From Halomonas gemina (lineage in GTDB: Bacteria; Pseudomonadota; Gammaproteobacteria; Pseudomonadales; Halomonadaceae): DNA of 64,000 nucleotides. Of the stretch, positions 55,841-64,000 are shown one piece after another. The stretch is from positions 496,001-560,000 of the forward strand of contig NZ_JAMJPK010000001.1 of NCBI RefSeq assembly GCF_023554995.1. The letters run 5' to 3'. Both the position numbers and the translations under genes were made by a program. The notes under the pieces were generated by a model. It was not told where the DNA came from, did no database searches, and saw only the letters and a program-made list of their open reading frames with translations. Position 1 is the first letter of the stretch, and every line of letters begins with the position of its first letter.

Positions 55841-56461
55841 TCAGGATGTCGGCCGCTGTTCCAGCACCGCGTCGATCAGGCCATATTCGGCGGCCTGCGC
55901 GCCGTTCATGAAGTTGTCGCGGTCGGTATCCCGGGCGATGGTCTCGATGTCCTGGCCGGTATGGTGCGCCAGGATCTGGTTGAGCTTGTCGCGGATACCG
56001 AGGATCTCGCGGGTGTGGATCTCGATGTCCGACGCCTGCCCCTGGTAGCCGCCCAGCGGCTGGTGGATCATCATCCGCGAATTGGGCAGGCAGTAGCGCT
56101 TGCCGGCGGCACCGCCGGCCAGCAGCAGTGCACCCATGCTCGCCGCCTGGCCGATGCAGACCGTGGAGACGTCAGGCTTGATGAACTGCATGGTGTCGTA
56201 GACCGACATGCCCGCCGTCACGCCGCCACCCGGCGAGTTGATGTACAGGTGGATGTCCTTGTCCGGATTCTCGGACTCCAGGAACAGCAGCTGCGCCACC
56301 AGCAGGTTGGCCATGTAGTCTTCCACCGGGCCAATCAGGAAGATCACGCGCTCCTTGAGCAGGCGGGAGTAGATGTCGTAAGCCCGCTCGCCGCGCGCGC
56401 TCTGCTCGACCACCATGGGCACCAGGCCACCGGCGGATTGGATATCGAACGGGTTGCTCAT
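55841..56461 (-). CDS. clpP: ATP-dependent Clp protease proteolytic subunit ClpP
   Basis: Serine peptidase forming the tetradecameric ClpP barrel, 206 residues. The catalytic triad is S108 ([11 protein letters not shown]), H133 ([11 protein letters not shown]) and D182 (RDTDRDNFM). The ATG at 56461 ([12 protein letters not shown]) gives a length close to E. coli ClpP with its short propeptide; an upstream in-frame extension reads through the intergenic hairpin and is rejected. It lies 85 bp after tig and is probably in the same transcript as tig and clpX. Confidence 0.96.
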   Translation of the reverse strand: MSNPFDIQSAGGLVPMVVEQSARGERAYDIYSRLLKERVIFLIGPVEDYMANLLVAQLLFLESENPDKDIHLYINSPGGGVTAGMSVYDTMQFIKPDVSTVCIGQAASMGALLLAGGAAGKRYCLPNSRMMIHQPLGGYQGQASDIEIHTREILGIRDKLNQILAHHTGQDIETIARDTDRDNFMNGAQAAEYGLIDAVLEQRPTS

Positions 56462-56506
56462 CTGGGTGATGTCCTTGGTTCCGATAAATGGAAGCTTAGG
56501 GGTATT

Positions 56507-56530
56507 CCCGCCCGAGCGTAATCGGGCGGG
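56507..56530 (-). other. Hairpin between tig and clpP
   Basis: CCCGCCCGA-TTACGC-TCGGGCGGG, a perfect 9-bp stem with a 6-nt loop, lies 17 bp after the tig stop. No T-run follows, so it may adjust tig versus clpP expression by attenuation or RNA processing. Confidence 0.55.
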
Positions 56531-56546
56531 ACGCACCGGGGCGTGA

Positions 56547-57917
56547 TCAGGCCTGCTTCTCTTCGCCCTGCTCGTCGGCCTCGGCCTCTTCGCCTTCCTC
56601 GTCGACTTCGCCCTGCTGCTGGGCCGCGGCGAGGGCCTCCTGGTAGCTCATTTCCACGTCCTTGACGCTGGCCTGCTCGAGCAGCACATCGACGGCCTTC
56701 TCCTCGAGGATAGCCGACTGCACCTGGGTCTTGAGCTGGTCGTTGCCCATGTAGTACTCGACCACCTGCTCGGGGTCCTGGTACTGCTGGGCCAGCTCCT
56801 CGACCTTGGCCTTGATCTCGTCGTCGCTGGCCGCGAGCTCGTGGCGCTTGATCACCTCGGCCAGCAGCAGGCCGACCTGGACGCGGCTCTTGGCTTGCTC
56901 GGCGAACAGCTCGTCGGGCAGCTGGCTGACATCGAAGTCCTCGCCGAGGCCGAACTGCTGGGCCGCCTGGCGCTTGAGGCCCTCGGTCTCCTGCTGCACC
57001 AGCGCCTGGGGCACCGGAATGTCGTTGGCCTTCTTCAGCGCCTCGAGAACCTGCTGCTTGACGCGGTTGTCGATGGCCTGGGTCGCCTCGCGGGTCATGT
57101 TCTTCTTGACCTCGGCGCGGAACTTCTCCAGGTCGCCATCCTCGACGCCGAACTTCTCGACGAACTCGGCATCCACCTCGGGCAGGGCCTGGCCCTTGAC
57201 CGCGTGGACCTTGACCTTGAAGGTCGCTTCCTGGCCAGCCAGCTGCTCGGCCTGGTAGTCCTCGGGAAAGGTGACCTTGAGCTCCTTCTCCTCGCCCGCC
57301 TTGGCACCGACCAGCTGCTCCTCGAAGCCGGGGATGAAGCTGCCGGACCCGATTACCAGCTCGTGGCCCTCGGCGCTGCCGCCCTCGAAGGGCTCGTCGC
57401 CCAGGAAGCCCTGGAAGTCGATCGTGACCTGGTCGCCCTCCTCGGCGGCGCGCTCGACCTCTTCCCAGCCGGCATTCTGCTTGCGCAGGGTGTCGATCAT
57501 CTCGTCGACGTCGGCCTCGCTCACCTCGACCACCGGACGCTCGACCTCGGTGCCCTCGATGGACGAAAGCTCGACCTCGGGATAGATCTCGAGGGTCGCG
57601 GTAAACTCCAGGTCCTTGCCCGCCTCGTTTACGGTGGCCTCGATCTGCGGATAACCGGCCGGGTTGAGCTCGTGCTCGGAGATGGCACGCACATAGCGCT
57701 CGCGCATCACTTCGCCCACCACCTCGTCGCGCACGCCACGCCCGTAGCGCTGGCGGATCACCGACATCGGGACCTTGCCCTTGCGGAAGCCGTCCATGCG
57801 AACGGTCTTGGCGGCATCCTTGAGACGGGCGGCAACGGCCTCGTCGACCTCGGCGGCCGGCACCTGGACCTTGATGCGGCGTTCAATCTGGGAGGTCGTA
57901 TCGACGGAAACTTGCAT
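56547..57917 (-). CDS. tig: Trigger factor
   Basis: Ribosome-associated chaperone and prolyl isomerase of 456 residues. The N-terminal ribosome-binding domain contains [17 protein letters not shown], the FKBP-like domain at about 155-245 begins [21 protein letters not shown], and the C-terminal helical arms follow. The tail is extended and acidic ([16 protein letters not shown]), which is in keeping with a halophile proteome. It is the first gene of tig-clpP-clpX; a tRNA cluster lies upstream. Confidence 0.96.
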   Translation of the reverse strand: MQVSVDTTSQIERRIKVQVPAAEVDEAVAARLKDAAKTVRMDGFRKGKVPMSVIRQRYGRGVRDEVVGEVMRERYVRAISEHELNPAGYPQIEATVNEAGKDLEFTATLEIYPEVELSSIEGTEVERPVVEVSEADVDEMIDTLRKQNAGWEEVERAAEEGDQVTIDFQGFLGDEPFEGGSAEGHELVIGSGSFIPGFEEQLVGAKAGEEKELKVTFPEDYQAEQLAGQEATFKVKVHAVKGQALPEVDAEFVEKFGVEDGDLEKFRAEVKKNMTREATQAIDNRVKQQVLEALKKANDIPVPQALVQQETEGLKRQAAQQFGLGEDFDVSQLPDELFAEQAKSRVQVGLLLAEVIKRHELAASDDEIKAKVEELAQQYQDPEQVVEYYMGNDQLKTQVQSAILEEKAVDVLLEQASVKDVEMSYQEALAAAQQQGEVDEEGEEAEADEQGEEKQA

Positions 57918-58179
57918 GAAATGTCCTCTACCGACTGGGGCGTTCTGTGAAAGCGTGAAAGGGTCAAAGGGCTGATTCTAAGAATCCCGCCCGGTACTGG
58001 CAAGCGCCGTGCCTGAACAGATGGGGGCCTGGCAGCACATTACAAGGGGCATGACGGGGATTTTTCCGCGCTGGCGACTGCCACGCTCGGCAATGGGAAG
58101 GCGTGACGACAAGCGCCATGACACGGATGAAACGCCAGGGAACTGGAACGGGAAAAGCGAGAGCTGCTGAGGGAGGCAA

Positions 58180-58255
58180 TGGGGTGGATGATGGGGATCG
58201 AACCCACGACCACCGGAGCCACAATCCGGGGCTCTACCACTGAGCTACATCCACC
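58180..58255 (-). tRNA. tRNA-His (GTG), copy 2
   Basis: On the minus strand the gene folds into a standard cloverleaf with the extra G-1 (GGTGGATG pairing with CATCCACC), anticodon loop TTGTGGC (anticodon GTG), T-arm GTGGGTTCGATCCCCAT and an encoded CCA. Identical in sequence to the copy at 58278-58353. Confidence 0.96.
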
Positions 58256-58277
58256 ACTGCCTGAGGTCATGTCGAGG

Positions 58278-58353
58278 TGGGGTGGATGATGGGGATCGAA
58301 CCCACGACCACCGGAGCCACAATCCGGGGCTCTACCACTGAGCTACATCCACC
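58278..58353 (-). tRNA. tRNA-His (GTG), copy 1
   Basis: Same 76-nt sequence as the downstream copy, including G-1, GTG anticodon and encoded CCA. The two are 98 bp apart start to start, with identity extending a few bases beyond the genes, indicating a recent tandem duplication. Confidence 0.96.
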
Positions 58354-58424
58354 ACTACGACACGGGTCTTGCTGAAAGCTCTAACGCATCGGCCGAAGCG
58401 CTACCGGCCACTCCATGCGACACA

Positions 58425-58501
58425 TGGCGCGCCCAGCAGGACTCGAACCTGCAACCTACGGCTTAGAAGGCCGTTGCTCTATCCGGTTGAGCTATGGGCG
58501 C
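58425..58501 (-). tRNA. tRNA-Arg (TCT)
   Basis: A 77-nt cloverleaf with acceptor stem GCGCCCA/TGGGCGC, anticodon stem ACGGC/GCCGT around CTTCTAA (anticodon TCT), T-arm GCAGGTTCGAGTCCTGC and an encoded CCA. Confidence 0.95.
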
Positions 58502-58568
58502 ATTCTACGTTTCAGAGCGCCTGACCGCAACCCAAAATGAGAAATAAAACTTCCCAATCAATAGGTTG

Positions 58569-58645
58569 TGGTCGGGGTGGAGGGATTCGAACCCCCGACA
58601 TCCTGCTCCCAAAGCAGGCGCGCTACCAGACTGCGCTACACCCCG
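58569..58645 (-). tRNA. tRNA-Pro (TGG)
   Basis: A 77-nt cloverleaf with acceptor stem CGGGGTG/CACCCCG, C1 typical of tRNA-Pro, anticodon stem CCTGC/GCAGG around TTTGGGA (anticodon TGG), and an encoded CCA. It is first of the Pro-Arg-His-His cluster, upstream of tig. Confidence 0.95.
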
Positions 58646-58822
58646 CCGGCTCTTGCACGGCCCTGACGCCGCCGCAGGGGCCTCGTCAAGCGCTGCGTAT
58701 TCTACGGAACTTTCCCGGTGGGTCAAGCGAGAAGCGCGCCACGGCCGCCCGGGCGCTTTGCCTTGGGGCCCGGGCATGCGAAAATCCACCGCCTCGCCCA
58801 CCCACCACCAGAGGGAAGCTCG

Positions 58823-59680
58823 ATGACCGCCCAACTGATCGATGGCAAGTCCATTGCCGCCCGAGTCCGCCAGCAGGTCGCTCGACAGGTGCAGGCACGC
58901 CGCGAGGCCGGAGGGCGCATTCCCGGACTGGCCGTGGTGCTGGTGGGCGAGGACGCCGCCTCCGCCGTCTATGTGCGCAACAAGCACCGCGCCTGCGAGG
59001 AGGCCGGCATCCGCTCGTTCAAGTACCCGCTGCCGACGGATACCCGCCAGGATGAGCTCGAGAGCCTGGTCGACCAGCTCAACGCGGACCCGCGCATCGA
59101 CGGCATCCTCGTGCAGCTCCCGCTTCCCGAGCACCTGGACTCCCGCCCGATCCTCGAACGCATCCTCCCGCACAAGGATGTCGACGGCTTCCATCCCTAC
59201 AACCTCGGCCGCCTGGCCCAGCGCATGCCGCTGCTGCGCCCCTGCACCCCCAAGGGGGTGATGACCCTGCTGGAGGCAAACGACCTCAAGGTCCGCGGCC
59301 TGGACGCCACGGTAGTCGGCGCCTCCAACATCGTCGGCCGCCCCATGTCGCTGGAGCTGATGCTCGCCGGCTGCACCACTACCGTCTGTCATCGCTTCAC
59401 GCGAAACCTCGAGGCGCATGTCCGGCGCGCCGACCTGCTGGTGGTCGCGATCGGCAAGCCGGGTATTGTCAAGGGCGAGTGGATCAAGCCCGGCGCCATC
59501 GTCATCGACGTGGGCATCAACCGCCAGGAGGACGGCCGCCTGATCGGCGACATCGACTTCGCCCCGGCCGCCGAACGCGCCAGCTGGATCACCCCGGTCC
59601 CTGGCGGCGTCGGCCCCATGACCGTCGCCAGCCTGCTCGAGAACACCCTGCAAGCCGCCGATATGCACGACGCCACCTAA
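58823..59680 (+). CDS. folD: Bifunctional methylenetetrahydrofolate dehydrogenase/cyclohydrolase FolD
   Basis: One-carbon enzyme interconverting methylene-, methenyl- and 10-formyl-tetrahydrofolate, 285 residues. Catalytic K54 and Y50 lie in [14 protein letters not shown]; other markers are [42 protein letters not shown] and the closing [12 protein letters not shown]. The ATG at 58823 is preceded by GAGGGA; the longer in-frame extension upstream reads through the gap after the tRNA genes. It is divergent from the tRNA cluster. Confidence 0.96.
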   Translation: MTAQLIDGKSIAARVRQQVARQVQARREAGGRIPGLAVVLVGEDAASAVYVRNKHRACEEAGIRSFKYPLPTDTRQDELESLVDQLNADPRIDGILVQLPLPEHLDSRPILERILPHKDVDGFHPYNLGRLAQRMPLLRPCTPKGVMTLLEANDLKVRGLDATVVGASNIVGRPMSLELMLAGCTTTVCHRFTRNLEAHVRRADLLVVAIGKPGIVKGEWIKPGAIVIDVGINRQEDGRLIGDIDFAPAAERASWITPVPGGVGPMTVASLLENTLQAADMHDAT

Positions 59681-59689
59681 GTTTCCCTT

Positions 59690-59752
59690 GGGGTCAGACC
59701 CCTCAGCAAACTTTGGGGTCAGACCCCTCAATCCGCTTTGGGGTTTGACCCC
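59690..59752. repeat. Three palindromes in 25-bp register between folD and luxS
   Basis: GGGGTCAGACCCC occurs at 59690-59702 and 59715-59727, and the variant GGGGTTTGACCCC at 59740-59752. Starts are exactly 25 bp apart and each is preceded by CTTT or CCTT. The set starts 9 bp after the folD stop and may act as a multi-hairpin transcript end. Confidence 0.85.
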
Positions 59753-59827
59753 ACGCCCTGCCGTGCACCTTTCGTCGAATTCGGCTAGAATCAGCGCCTC
59801 TTTTTCCCCGACTCGCGAGGTCTCCCG

Positions 59828-60295
59828 ATGACCGACCAGAAGATGAATGTCGAAAGCTTTAACCTCGACCACACCAAGGTGAAGGCGCCCTATATCCGCC
59901 TCGCCGACATCAAGACCGGCGAGAACGGCGATACCATCCACAAGTACGACATGCGTATCTGCCAGCCCAACCAGGACCACATGGAGATGCCCGGATTGCA
60001 CTCCCTGGAGCACCTGATGGCCGAGCTCTCGCGCAACCACTCCGACAAGGTCGTCGACATCAGCCCCATGGGCTGCCAGACCGGTTTCTACATCGCAATG
60101 ATCAACCACGACGACTACGACGGCGTGCTCGACCTGCTGGAAGGCACCCTCAAGGACGTGCTCGAGGCCACCGAGGTGCCCGCCTGCAACGAGATGCAGT
60201 GCGGCTGGGCGGCGAGCCATAGCCTGGAGGGCGCCCAAGAGATCGCCCGCGGCTTCTTGGCCAAGCGTGACGAATGGAACCAGGTGTTCGCATGA
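59828..60295 (+). CDS. luxS: S-ribosylhomocysteine lyase LuxS
   Basis: Cleaves S-ribosylhomocysteine to homocysteine and DPD, the precursor of autoinducer AI-2. The 155-residue protein keeps the metal site H58/H62 in [10 protein letters not shown] with C125 in [10 protein letters not shown], and the catalytic C83 in [16 protein letters not shown] at 59786 is a plausible -10 element upstream. It overlaps mtnN by four bases (ATGA), joining the two steps of SAH detoxification in one unit. Confidence 0.97.
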   Translation: MTDQKMNVESFNLDHTKVKAPYIRLADIKTGENGDTIHKYDMRICQPNQDHMEMPGLHSLEHLMAELSRNHSDKVVDISPMGCQTGFYIAMINHDDYDGVLDLLEGTLKDVLEATEVPACNEMQCGWAASHSLEGAQEIARGFLAKRDEWNQVFA

Positions 60296-61026
60296 AGCGC
60301 ATCGGCATCATCGGCGCGATGGCCCAGGAGGTCGCGGCGCTCGCCGCGCAGCTGGAAGATCGCCGCACCCGTGAGCACGTGGGTTGCACCTTCCATCTCG
60401 GCAAGCTGCACGGCGTCGAGGTGGTGATCCTGCAGTCCGGAATCGGCAAGGTGAATGCCGCCATCGGCACTACCCTGCTGCTGGACGTCTACCACCCCGA
60501 GGCGATCATCAACACCGGCTCCGCCGGCGGTTTCGGCGAGGGGCTCGAGATCGGCGACGTGGTCGTCTCCAGCGAGGTGCGCCACCACGACGTGGACGCC
60601 GTCGTCTTCGGCTATGAGCACGGCCAGGTACCGCAGATGCCCGCTGCCTACCTGCCCGACCCGCGACTGGTCACCATGGCCCGGGAGTGCATCGAGCAGC
60701 TGGGCGAGGTCAATGTCGTGGAAGGCCTGATCGCCACCGGCGACGTCTTCATGGCCTGCCCGGAGCTGGTGGCCACCACCCGCTCGCGCTTCCCCACCAT
60801 GCTGGCCGCCGAGATGGAAGCCGCGGCGATCGCCCAGACCTGCCATCACTACGGCTGCCCTTTCGTGGTCATCCGCGCGCTCTCCGACATCGCCGGCGGC
60901 GGCGACAACCACCTCTCCTTCACCGAGTTCCTGGAGAAGGCCGCCGATCATTCCACACGCATGGTCACGGCCATGGTCGACCGCCTGGGTCACCACAGCC
61001 GCCAGGCCGAAGCCATCGAGGGCTGA
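60292..61026 (+). CDS. mtnN: 5'-methylthioadenosine/S-adenosylhomocysteine nucleosidase
   Basis: Removes adenine from SAH and methylthioadenosine, giving the substrate of LuxS. The 244-residue protein begins [17 protein letters not shown] with the catalytic Glu; the nucleobase/ribose site includes [15 protein letters not shown] and the catalytic Asp in [11 protein letters not shown]. The start at 60292 overlaps the luxS stop (ATGA) and was chosen over an in-frame position within luxS. The esterase gene follows after 2 bp. Confidence 0.95.
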   Translation: MKRIGIIGAMAQEVAALAAQLEDRRTREHVGCTFHLGKLHGVEVVILQSGIGKVNAAIGTTLLLDVYHPEAIINTGSAGGFGEGLEIGDVVVSSEVRHHDVDAVVFGYEHGQVPQMPAAYLPDPRLVTMARECIEQLGEVNVVEGLIATGDVFMACPELVATTRSRFPTMLAAEMEAAAIAQTCHHYGCPFVVIRALSDIAGGGDNHLSFTEFLEKAADHSTRMVTAMVDRLGHHSRQAEAIEG

Positions 61027-61028
61027 AC

Positions 61029-61940
61029 ATGGCTCGCGCCTTGCGTGGCTGGTGGGGGCTGGCCCTGTTCCTTCCCCTGCTGCTGACAGGCTGCGCCACC
61101 CATATCGACCGCAACGGCGAGGTCACAGCCCTTGAGGAGGTGGAACCCGTTCACTACGCCGTCGAGCGCCTGGCGCCGCGCACCTATACCCCGCCCGACT
61201 GGCCGGAGATGCTCGAAGCACGTGTCCTGCTCCCCGACACGCCGCCAGACCAGCGGCGTCCGGCCGCCCTGCTGGTTCACGGCGGGGGCTGGCAACGGCG
61301 CAGCCCCGATGACATGGACGAGATCGCCGAGCGTCTCGCCGAACGCGGCTACGTGACGGTCAACGTCGCCTACCGCTTCGCCCCGGAGCACCGTTTCCCC
61401 GCCCAGCTCCACGACCTGCAGCGGGCCATGGCCTGGATCCACGAACATGCTAATGCATGGCGCATCGACACCGATCGCATCGTCGGCGTCGGCTATTCCA
61501 GCGGCGCCCATCTGGTCAGCCTGCTCGGGGTCTCCGCCAACGTCGATGCCCTGGCCGAGCCCCATGGTGGTGACCACGCCCGACTGGCCGCCGTGCTGGG
61601 CGGCGGCCTGCCGAGCGACCTCTTCAAGTTCGATGACGGACGGCTGGTGGTGGAGTTCATCGGCGGCACCCGGGCCGAGCGGCCCGAGGCGTACCGCCTG
61701 GCCTCGCCGATCACCCACGTCGATGCCGACACCCCGCCACACTTCCTCTTCCACGGCCGCTGGGATGGCCTGGTCCCGCTGGACCACGCCACCGACTTCC
61801 ACGCCGAGCTCCTCGCCCAAGGCGTGGAGAGCGAGCTCTACCTGCAGCACTACCGCGGACACTTCACCAGCTTCCTGACCCGCGGCAACGCCATCGAGGC
61901 CGGCATCGCCTTTCTCGACCGGCAGCTACTCGACGATTAA
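61029..61940 (+). CDS. Lipoprotein alpha/beta hydrolase (BD-FAE/HSL-like esterase)
   Basis: A 303-residue exported esterase. The N-terminus is a lipoprotein signal with lipobox LTGC, cysteine C22, so it should be membrane-anchored. The oxyanion motif HGGGW (84-88), the nucleophile in GYSSG (155-159, S157), an Asp in RWDGLVP and a His in YRGHFTSF complete a plausible catalytic triad in the order Ser-Asp-His. The substrate is unknown. It follows mtnN after 2 bp, so it is likely co-transcribed, but no functional link is evident. Confidence 0.85.
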   Translation: MARALRGWWGLALFLPLLLTGCATHIDRNGEVTALEEVEPVHYAVERLAPRTYTPPDWPEMLEARVLLPDTPPDQRRPAALLVHGGGWQRRSPDDMDEIAERLAERGYVTVNVAYRFAPEHRFPAQLHDLQRAMAWIHEHANAWRIDTDRIVGVGYSSGAHLVSLLGVSANVDALAEPHGGDHARLAAVLGGGLPSDLFKFDDGRLVVEFIGGTRAERPEAYRLASPITHVDADTPPHFLFHGRWDGLVPLDHATDFHAELLAQGVESELYLQHYRGHFTSFLTRGNAIEAGIAFLDRQLLDD

Positions 61941-61955
61941 GCCCGTGCCTGAGAC

Positions 61956-61986
61956 GGCAGCGGCCGCCCCCGGGGCGGCCGCTGCC
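61956..61986. terminator. Bidirectional hairpin between the esterase gene and pyrC
   Basis: A perfect 13-bp GC stem GGCAGCGGCCGCC/GGCGGCCGCTGCC with a 5-nt loop lies between the two convergent genes. T-tracts are poor on both sides, yet the position suggests shared termination. Confidence 0.7.
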
Positions 61987-62012
61987 ATTGTCGCGATCAC
62001 CAGTGACTGGCA

Positions 62013-63050
62013 TCAGTCCTGCAGCCTCCACTCCAGCCTCTCGCCGGCGGCAAGCGGCACGATGGTCTGGCCCTCGGCATAGGGCAGCGATTCGGGCAGC
62101 TGCCAGGGCTCGCGCACCAGTGTCACGGTGTCGGTGTTGCGCGCCATGCCGTAGAAGTCGGGGCCGAAGTGGCTGGCGAACCCCTCGAGGCGCTCCAGGG
62201 CCCCGGCCTGCTCGAAGGCGGTGGCATAGAGCTCCAGGGCCGCCGGCGCGGTATAGGCCCCGGCACAGCCGCAGGCACTCTCCTTGTCGCCGCGCGCGTG
62301 GGGGGCGCTGTCGGTGCCCAGGAAGAACTTGGGGCTACCCGAGGTCGCCGCGGCCAGCAACGCCTGGCGGTGGCGCTCGCGCTTGAGGATCGGCAGGCAG
62401 TAGTAGTGGGGGCGGATACCGCCCACCAGCATGTGGTTACGGTTGAACAGCAGGTGGTGAACGGTGATGGTGGCGGCCACATTGGCCGGCGCGGCGGCCA
62501 CGAAGTCGGCGGCATCGGCCGTGGTGATGTGCTCGAAGACCACCTTGAGGTCCGGGTGGCGCTCGAGCAACGGCTTCATGACCCGCTCGATGAACACCGC
62601 CTCGCGGTCGAAGATGTCGATATCGGCGTCGGTGACCTCGCCATGCACCAGCAGCGGAATGCCCAGTCGCGCCATGGCGGCCACGGCCGCATCGCAATGG
62701 GCCAGGTCGGTGACGCCGGAGGCCGAGTTGGTGGTCGCCCCGGCGGGATAGAGCTTCACGGCCTGCACCAGGCCGCTGGCGTGCGCCCGCTCGATCTCAT
62801 CGGCCGGGGTGTTGTCGGTCAGGTAGAGGGTCATCAGCGGCTCGAAAGCGGCTCCGGCGGGCAGAGCCGCGAGGATACGCTCGCGGTAGGCCAGCGCCTG
62901 CTCGGTGGTGGTTACCGGCGGCTGGAGGTTGGGCATGATGATGGCACGGCCCATCTGGCGGGCGCTGGCGGCTACCACGGCGGCCATGGCCTCGCCGTCG
63001 CGCAGGTGAAGATGCCAGTCGTCCGGGCGGGTCAGGGTGATCGAATTCAC
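62013..63050 (-). CDS. pyrC: Dihydroorotase
   Basis: Type II dihydroorotase of pyrimidine synthesis, 345 residues. The zinc-site HLHLRD (H13, H15), the carboxylated lysine K99 in [29 protein letters not shown] and [15 protein letters not shown] are all intact. The start is GTG at 63050 with AGGA six bases upstream; the frame continues further upstream but without family sequence. It is a single gene, divergent from the EamA transporter at the window end. Confidence 0.96.
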   Translation of the reverse strand: MNSITLTRPDDWHLHLRDGEAMAAVVAASARQMGRAIIMPNLQPPVTTTEQALAYRERILAALPAGAAFEPLMTLYLTDNTPADEIERAHASGLVQAVKLYPAGATTNSASGVTDLAHCDAAVAAMARLGIPLLVHGEVTDADIDIFDREAVFIERVMKPLLERHPDLKVVFEHITTADAADFVAAAPANVAATITVHHLLFNRNHMLVGGIRPHYYCLPILKRERHRQALLAAATSGSPKFFLGTDSAPHARGDKESACGCAGAYTAPAALELYATAFEQAGALERLEGFASHFGPDFYGMARNTDTVTLVREPWQLPESLPYAEGQTIVPLAAGERLEWRLQD

Positions 63051-63191
63051 GGCGGGTCCTGTGTCGAAAGCATGGAGGGGCGTCTTGAGCCAGAATGGCG
63101 CCAGTATATCGCAACCCCGCCGACGACCCGAGGCCACGACAGGCCATTCGTCTGCTAACATATCCGGCCATTCCCCGCGCCCCGGAGCCCG

Positions 63192-64000
63192 ATGCCGTCC
63201 GTTGACCCTGTTCGCTCGCCGCTGCGCGCCGACCTCCTCCTTCTGCTGGTGACGATGCTGGCCGCCGCCGGCTGGATCTTCTCCAAGGAGGCGCTGGCCG
63301 GCATGCCGCCGCTGCTGTTCATCGGCACGCGCTTTGTGATCGCCGGCGGCATCCTGGCGCTCTTCGCCCTCGCCGCCCTGCGCCGGCTCTCCCCGGCCGA
63401 GTGGCGCCTCGCGGCCGGGGTGGGGCTGATCTTCAGCGCCGCCATTTCGCTGTGGGTGCTCGGCCTGCACCACTCCCGCCACCTCGGCGAGAGCGCCTTC
63501 ATCAACAGCCTGGGCATCCTGCTGGTGCCGGTGGTGGCACGCCTGCTGTTCGGCGACCGGCCGCCACGCACCACCTGGATCGCCCTGCCGGTGGCGCTGG
63601 TCGGTTTCATGCTGCTGTCGCTGAATGCGGGGTTCCGGATCGAGCCCGGCCAGTGGCTGATCGCCGGCTCGGCGCTGGTGTTCTCGGTGCTGATCAATGC
63701 CAACTCGCGGGTGGTCCGCCGCGTGCCCGCCCTGCCGCTGACCGCCATCCAGCTGCTGGTGGTGGGCCTGATGCTGACGCTCGCCTCGCTCCCGTTCGAG
63801 CCCTGGCCGGCTCGCCTCTCGGCGGCCACCCTCGGCTGGGTCGCCGCCAGCATCCTCTTCGCCAGCACCCTGCGCTTCTTCCTGCAGGTCCATGCCCAGG
63901 GGCTGACCACCCCCAGCCATGCCGCGGTCATCCTGATGCTCGAGGCCGTGTGGACTGCGCTGATGGCCGCCTGGTGGTTCGGCGAGACCATGACGCTGCT
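63192..64000 (+). CDS. EamA/DMT-family transporter (3' end outside window)
   Basis: An ATG at 63192 opens a frame of 269 codons that is still open at the window edge. The protein has repeated hydrophobic helices of the drug/metabolite transporter superfamily: [21 protein letters not shown] at the start, [20 protein letters not shown], and the second EamA repeat beginning [20 protein letters not shown]. Usual length is about 290-300, so only the last helix is missing. The substrate is unknown. It is unrelated in detail to the RarD-like permease at 8767. Confidence 0.85.
   Translation, partial: MPSVDPVRSPLRADLLLLLVTMLAAAGWIFSKEALAGMPPLLFIGTRFVIAGGILALFALAALRRLSPAEWRLAAGVGLIFSAAISLWVLGLHHSRHLGESAFINSLGILLVPVVARLLFGDRPPRTTWIALPVALVGFMLLSLNAGFRIEPGQWLIAGSALVFSVLINANSRVVRRVPALPLTAIQLLVVGLMLTLASLPFEPWPARLSAATLGWVAASILFASTLRFFLQVHAQGLTTPSHAAVILMLEAVWTALMAAWWFGETMTL

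Noticed and set aside
57918..58179. A gene or regulatory RNA between tig and the tRNA genes
   Set aside because: Only short shadow frames occur and no stable conserved-looking structure was found in these 262 bp.
58180..58822. Integration site or island at the tRNA cluster
   Set aside because: No integrase, no partial tRNA duplicate with attL/attR character, and housekeeping genes flank both sides; the two tRNA-His genes are full length.

Overview
The window looks like a chromosomal segment of a GC-rich, probably halophilic gammaproteobacterium, most likely Halomonas or a close relative. This is an inference from codon use, protein sequences, the tig-clpP-clpX and lon-hupB-ppiD order, and a yehZYXW-type osmoprotectant importer. 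Coding density is high. No rRNA, phage, integrase, insertion sequence or CRISPR array was seen. Both ends cut a gene: yejA at the left and an EamA-type transporter at the right.

Bases 1-16000 hold the microcin C/oligopeptide importer yejABEF, a membrane diguanylate cyclase, rsuA and an omega-amidase gene, a RarD-like permease, a flavin oxidoreductase, metY next to a SulP anion transporter, and the divergent pair lhgO/csiR for L-2-hydroxyglutarate. Bases 16000-22800 hold a small ribbon-helix-helix-like gene ending in a 13-bp tandem repeat, then a likely 5-oxoproline module: pxpABC facing a TRAP transporter and a MarR-like regulator.

Bases 22800-33430 hold a branched-chain 2-oxoacid dehydrogenase operon (E1 alpha, E1 beta, E2) whose last gene is a Hanks-type Ser/Thr kinase 4 bp after E2. 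The E1 alpha protein keeps both serines that are phosphorylated in the mammalian enzyme, so the operon may encode its own phospho-control. The yehZYXW importer and a DUF1853 gene follow.

Bases 33461-42700 form the accessory region: a complete four-gene Wadjet-like anti-plasmid system (jetA-jetB-jetC-jetD, DUF2397/DUF2398/TIGR02680/DUF2399 type) next to a decayed hipA kinase remnant. The jetB/jetC junction carries three tandem 20-bp copies of the jetC start region.

Bases 42700-64000 are mostly housekeeping: cysS, glnS, ppiB, lpxH; an MNT antitoxin gene with a truncated partner; a COG0523 metallochaperone behind a Zur-like box; ppiD, hupB, lon, clpX, clpP, tig; four tRNA genes (His, His, Arg, Pro); folD; luxS-mtnN (S-adenosylhomocysteine recycling and AI-2); an esterase lipoprotein and pyrC. 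Structured intergenic repeats lie at 45926-46020, 54161-54285 and 59690-59752.
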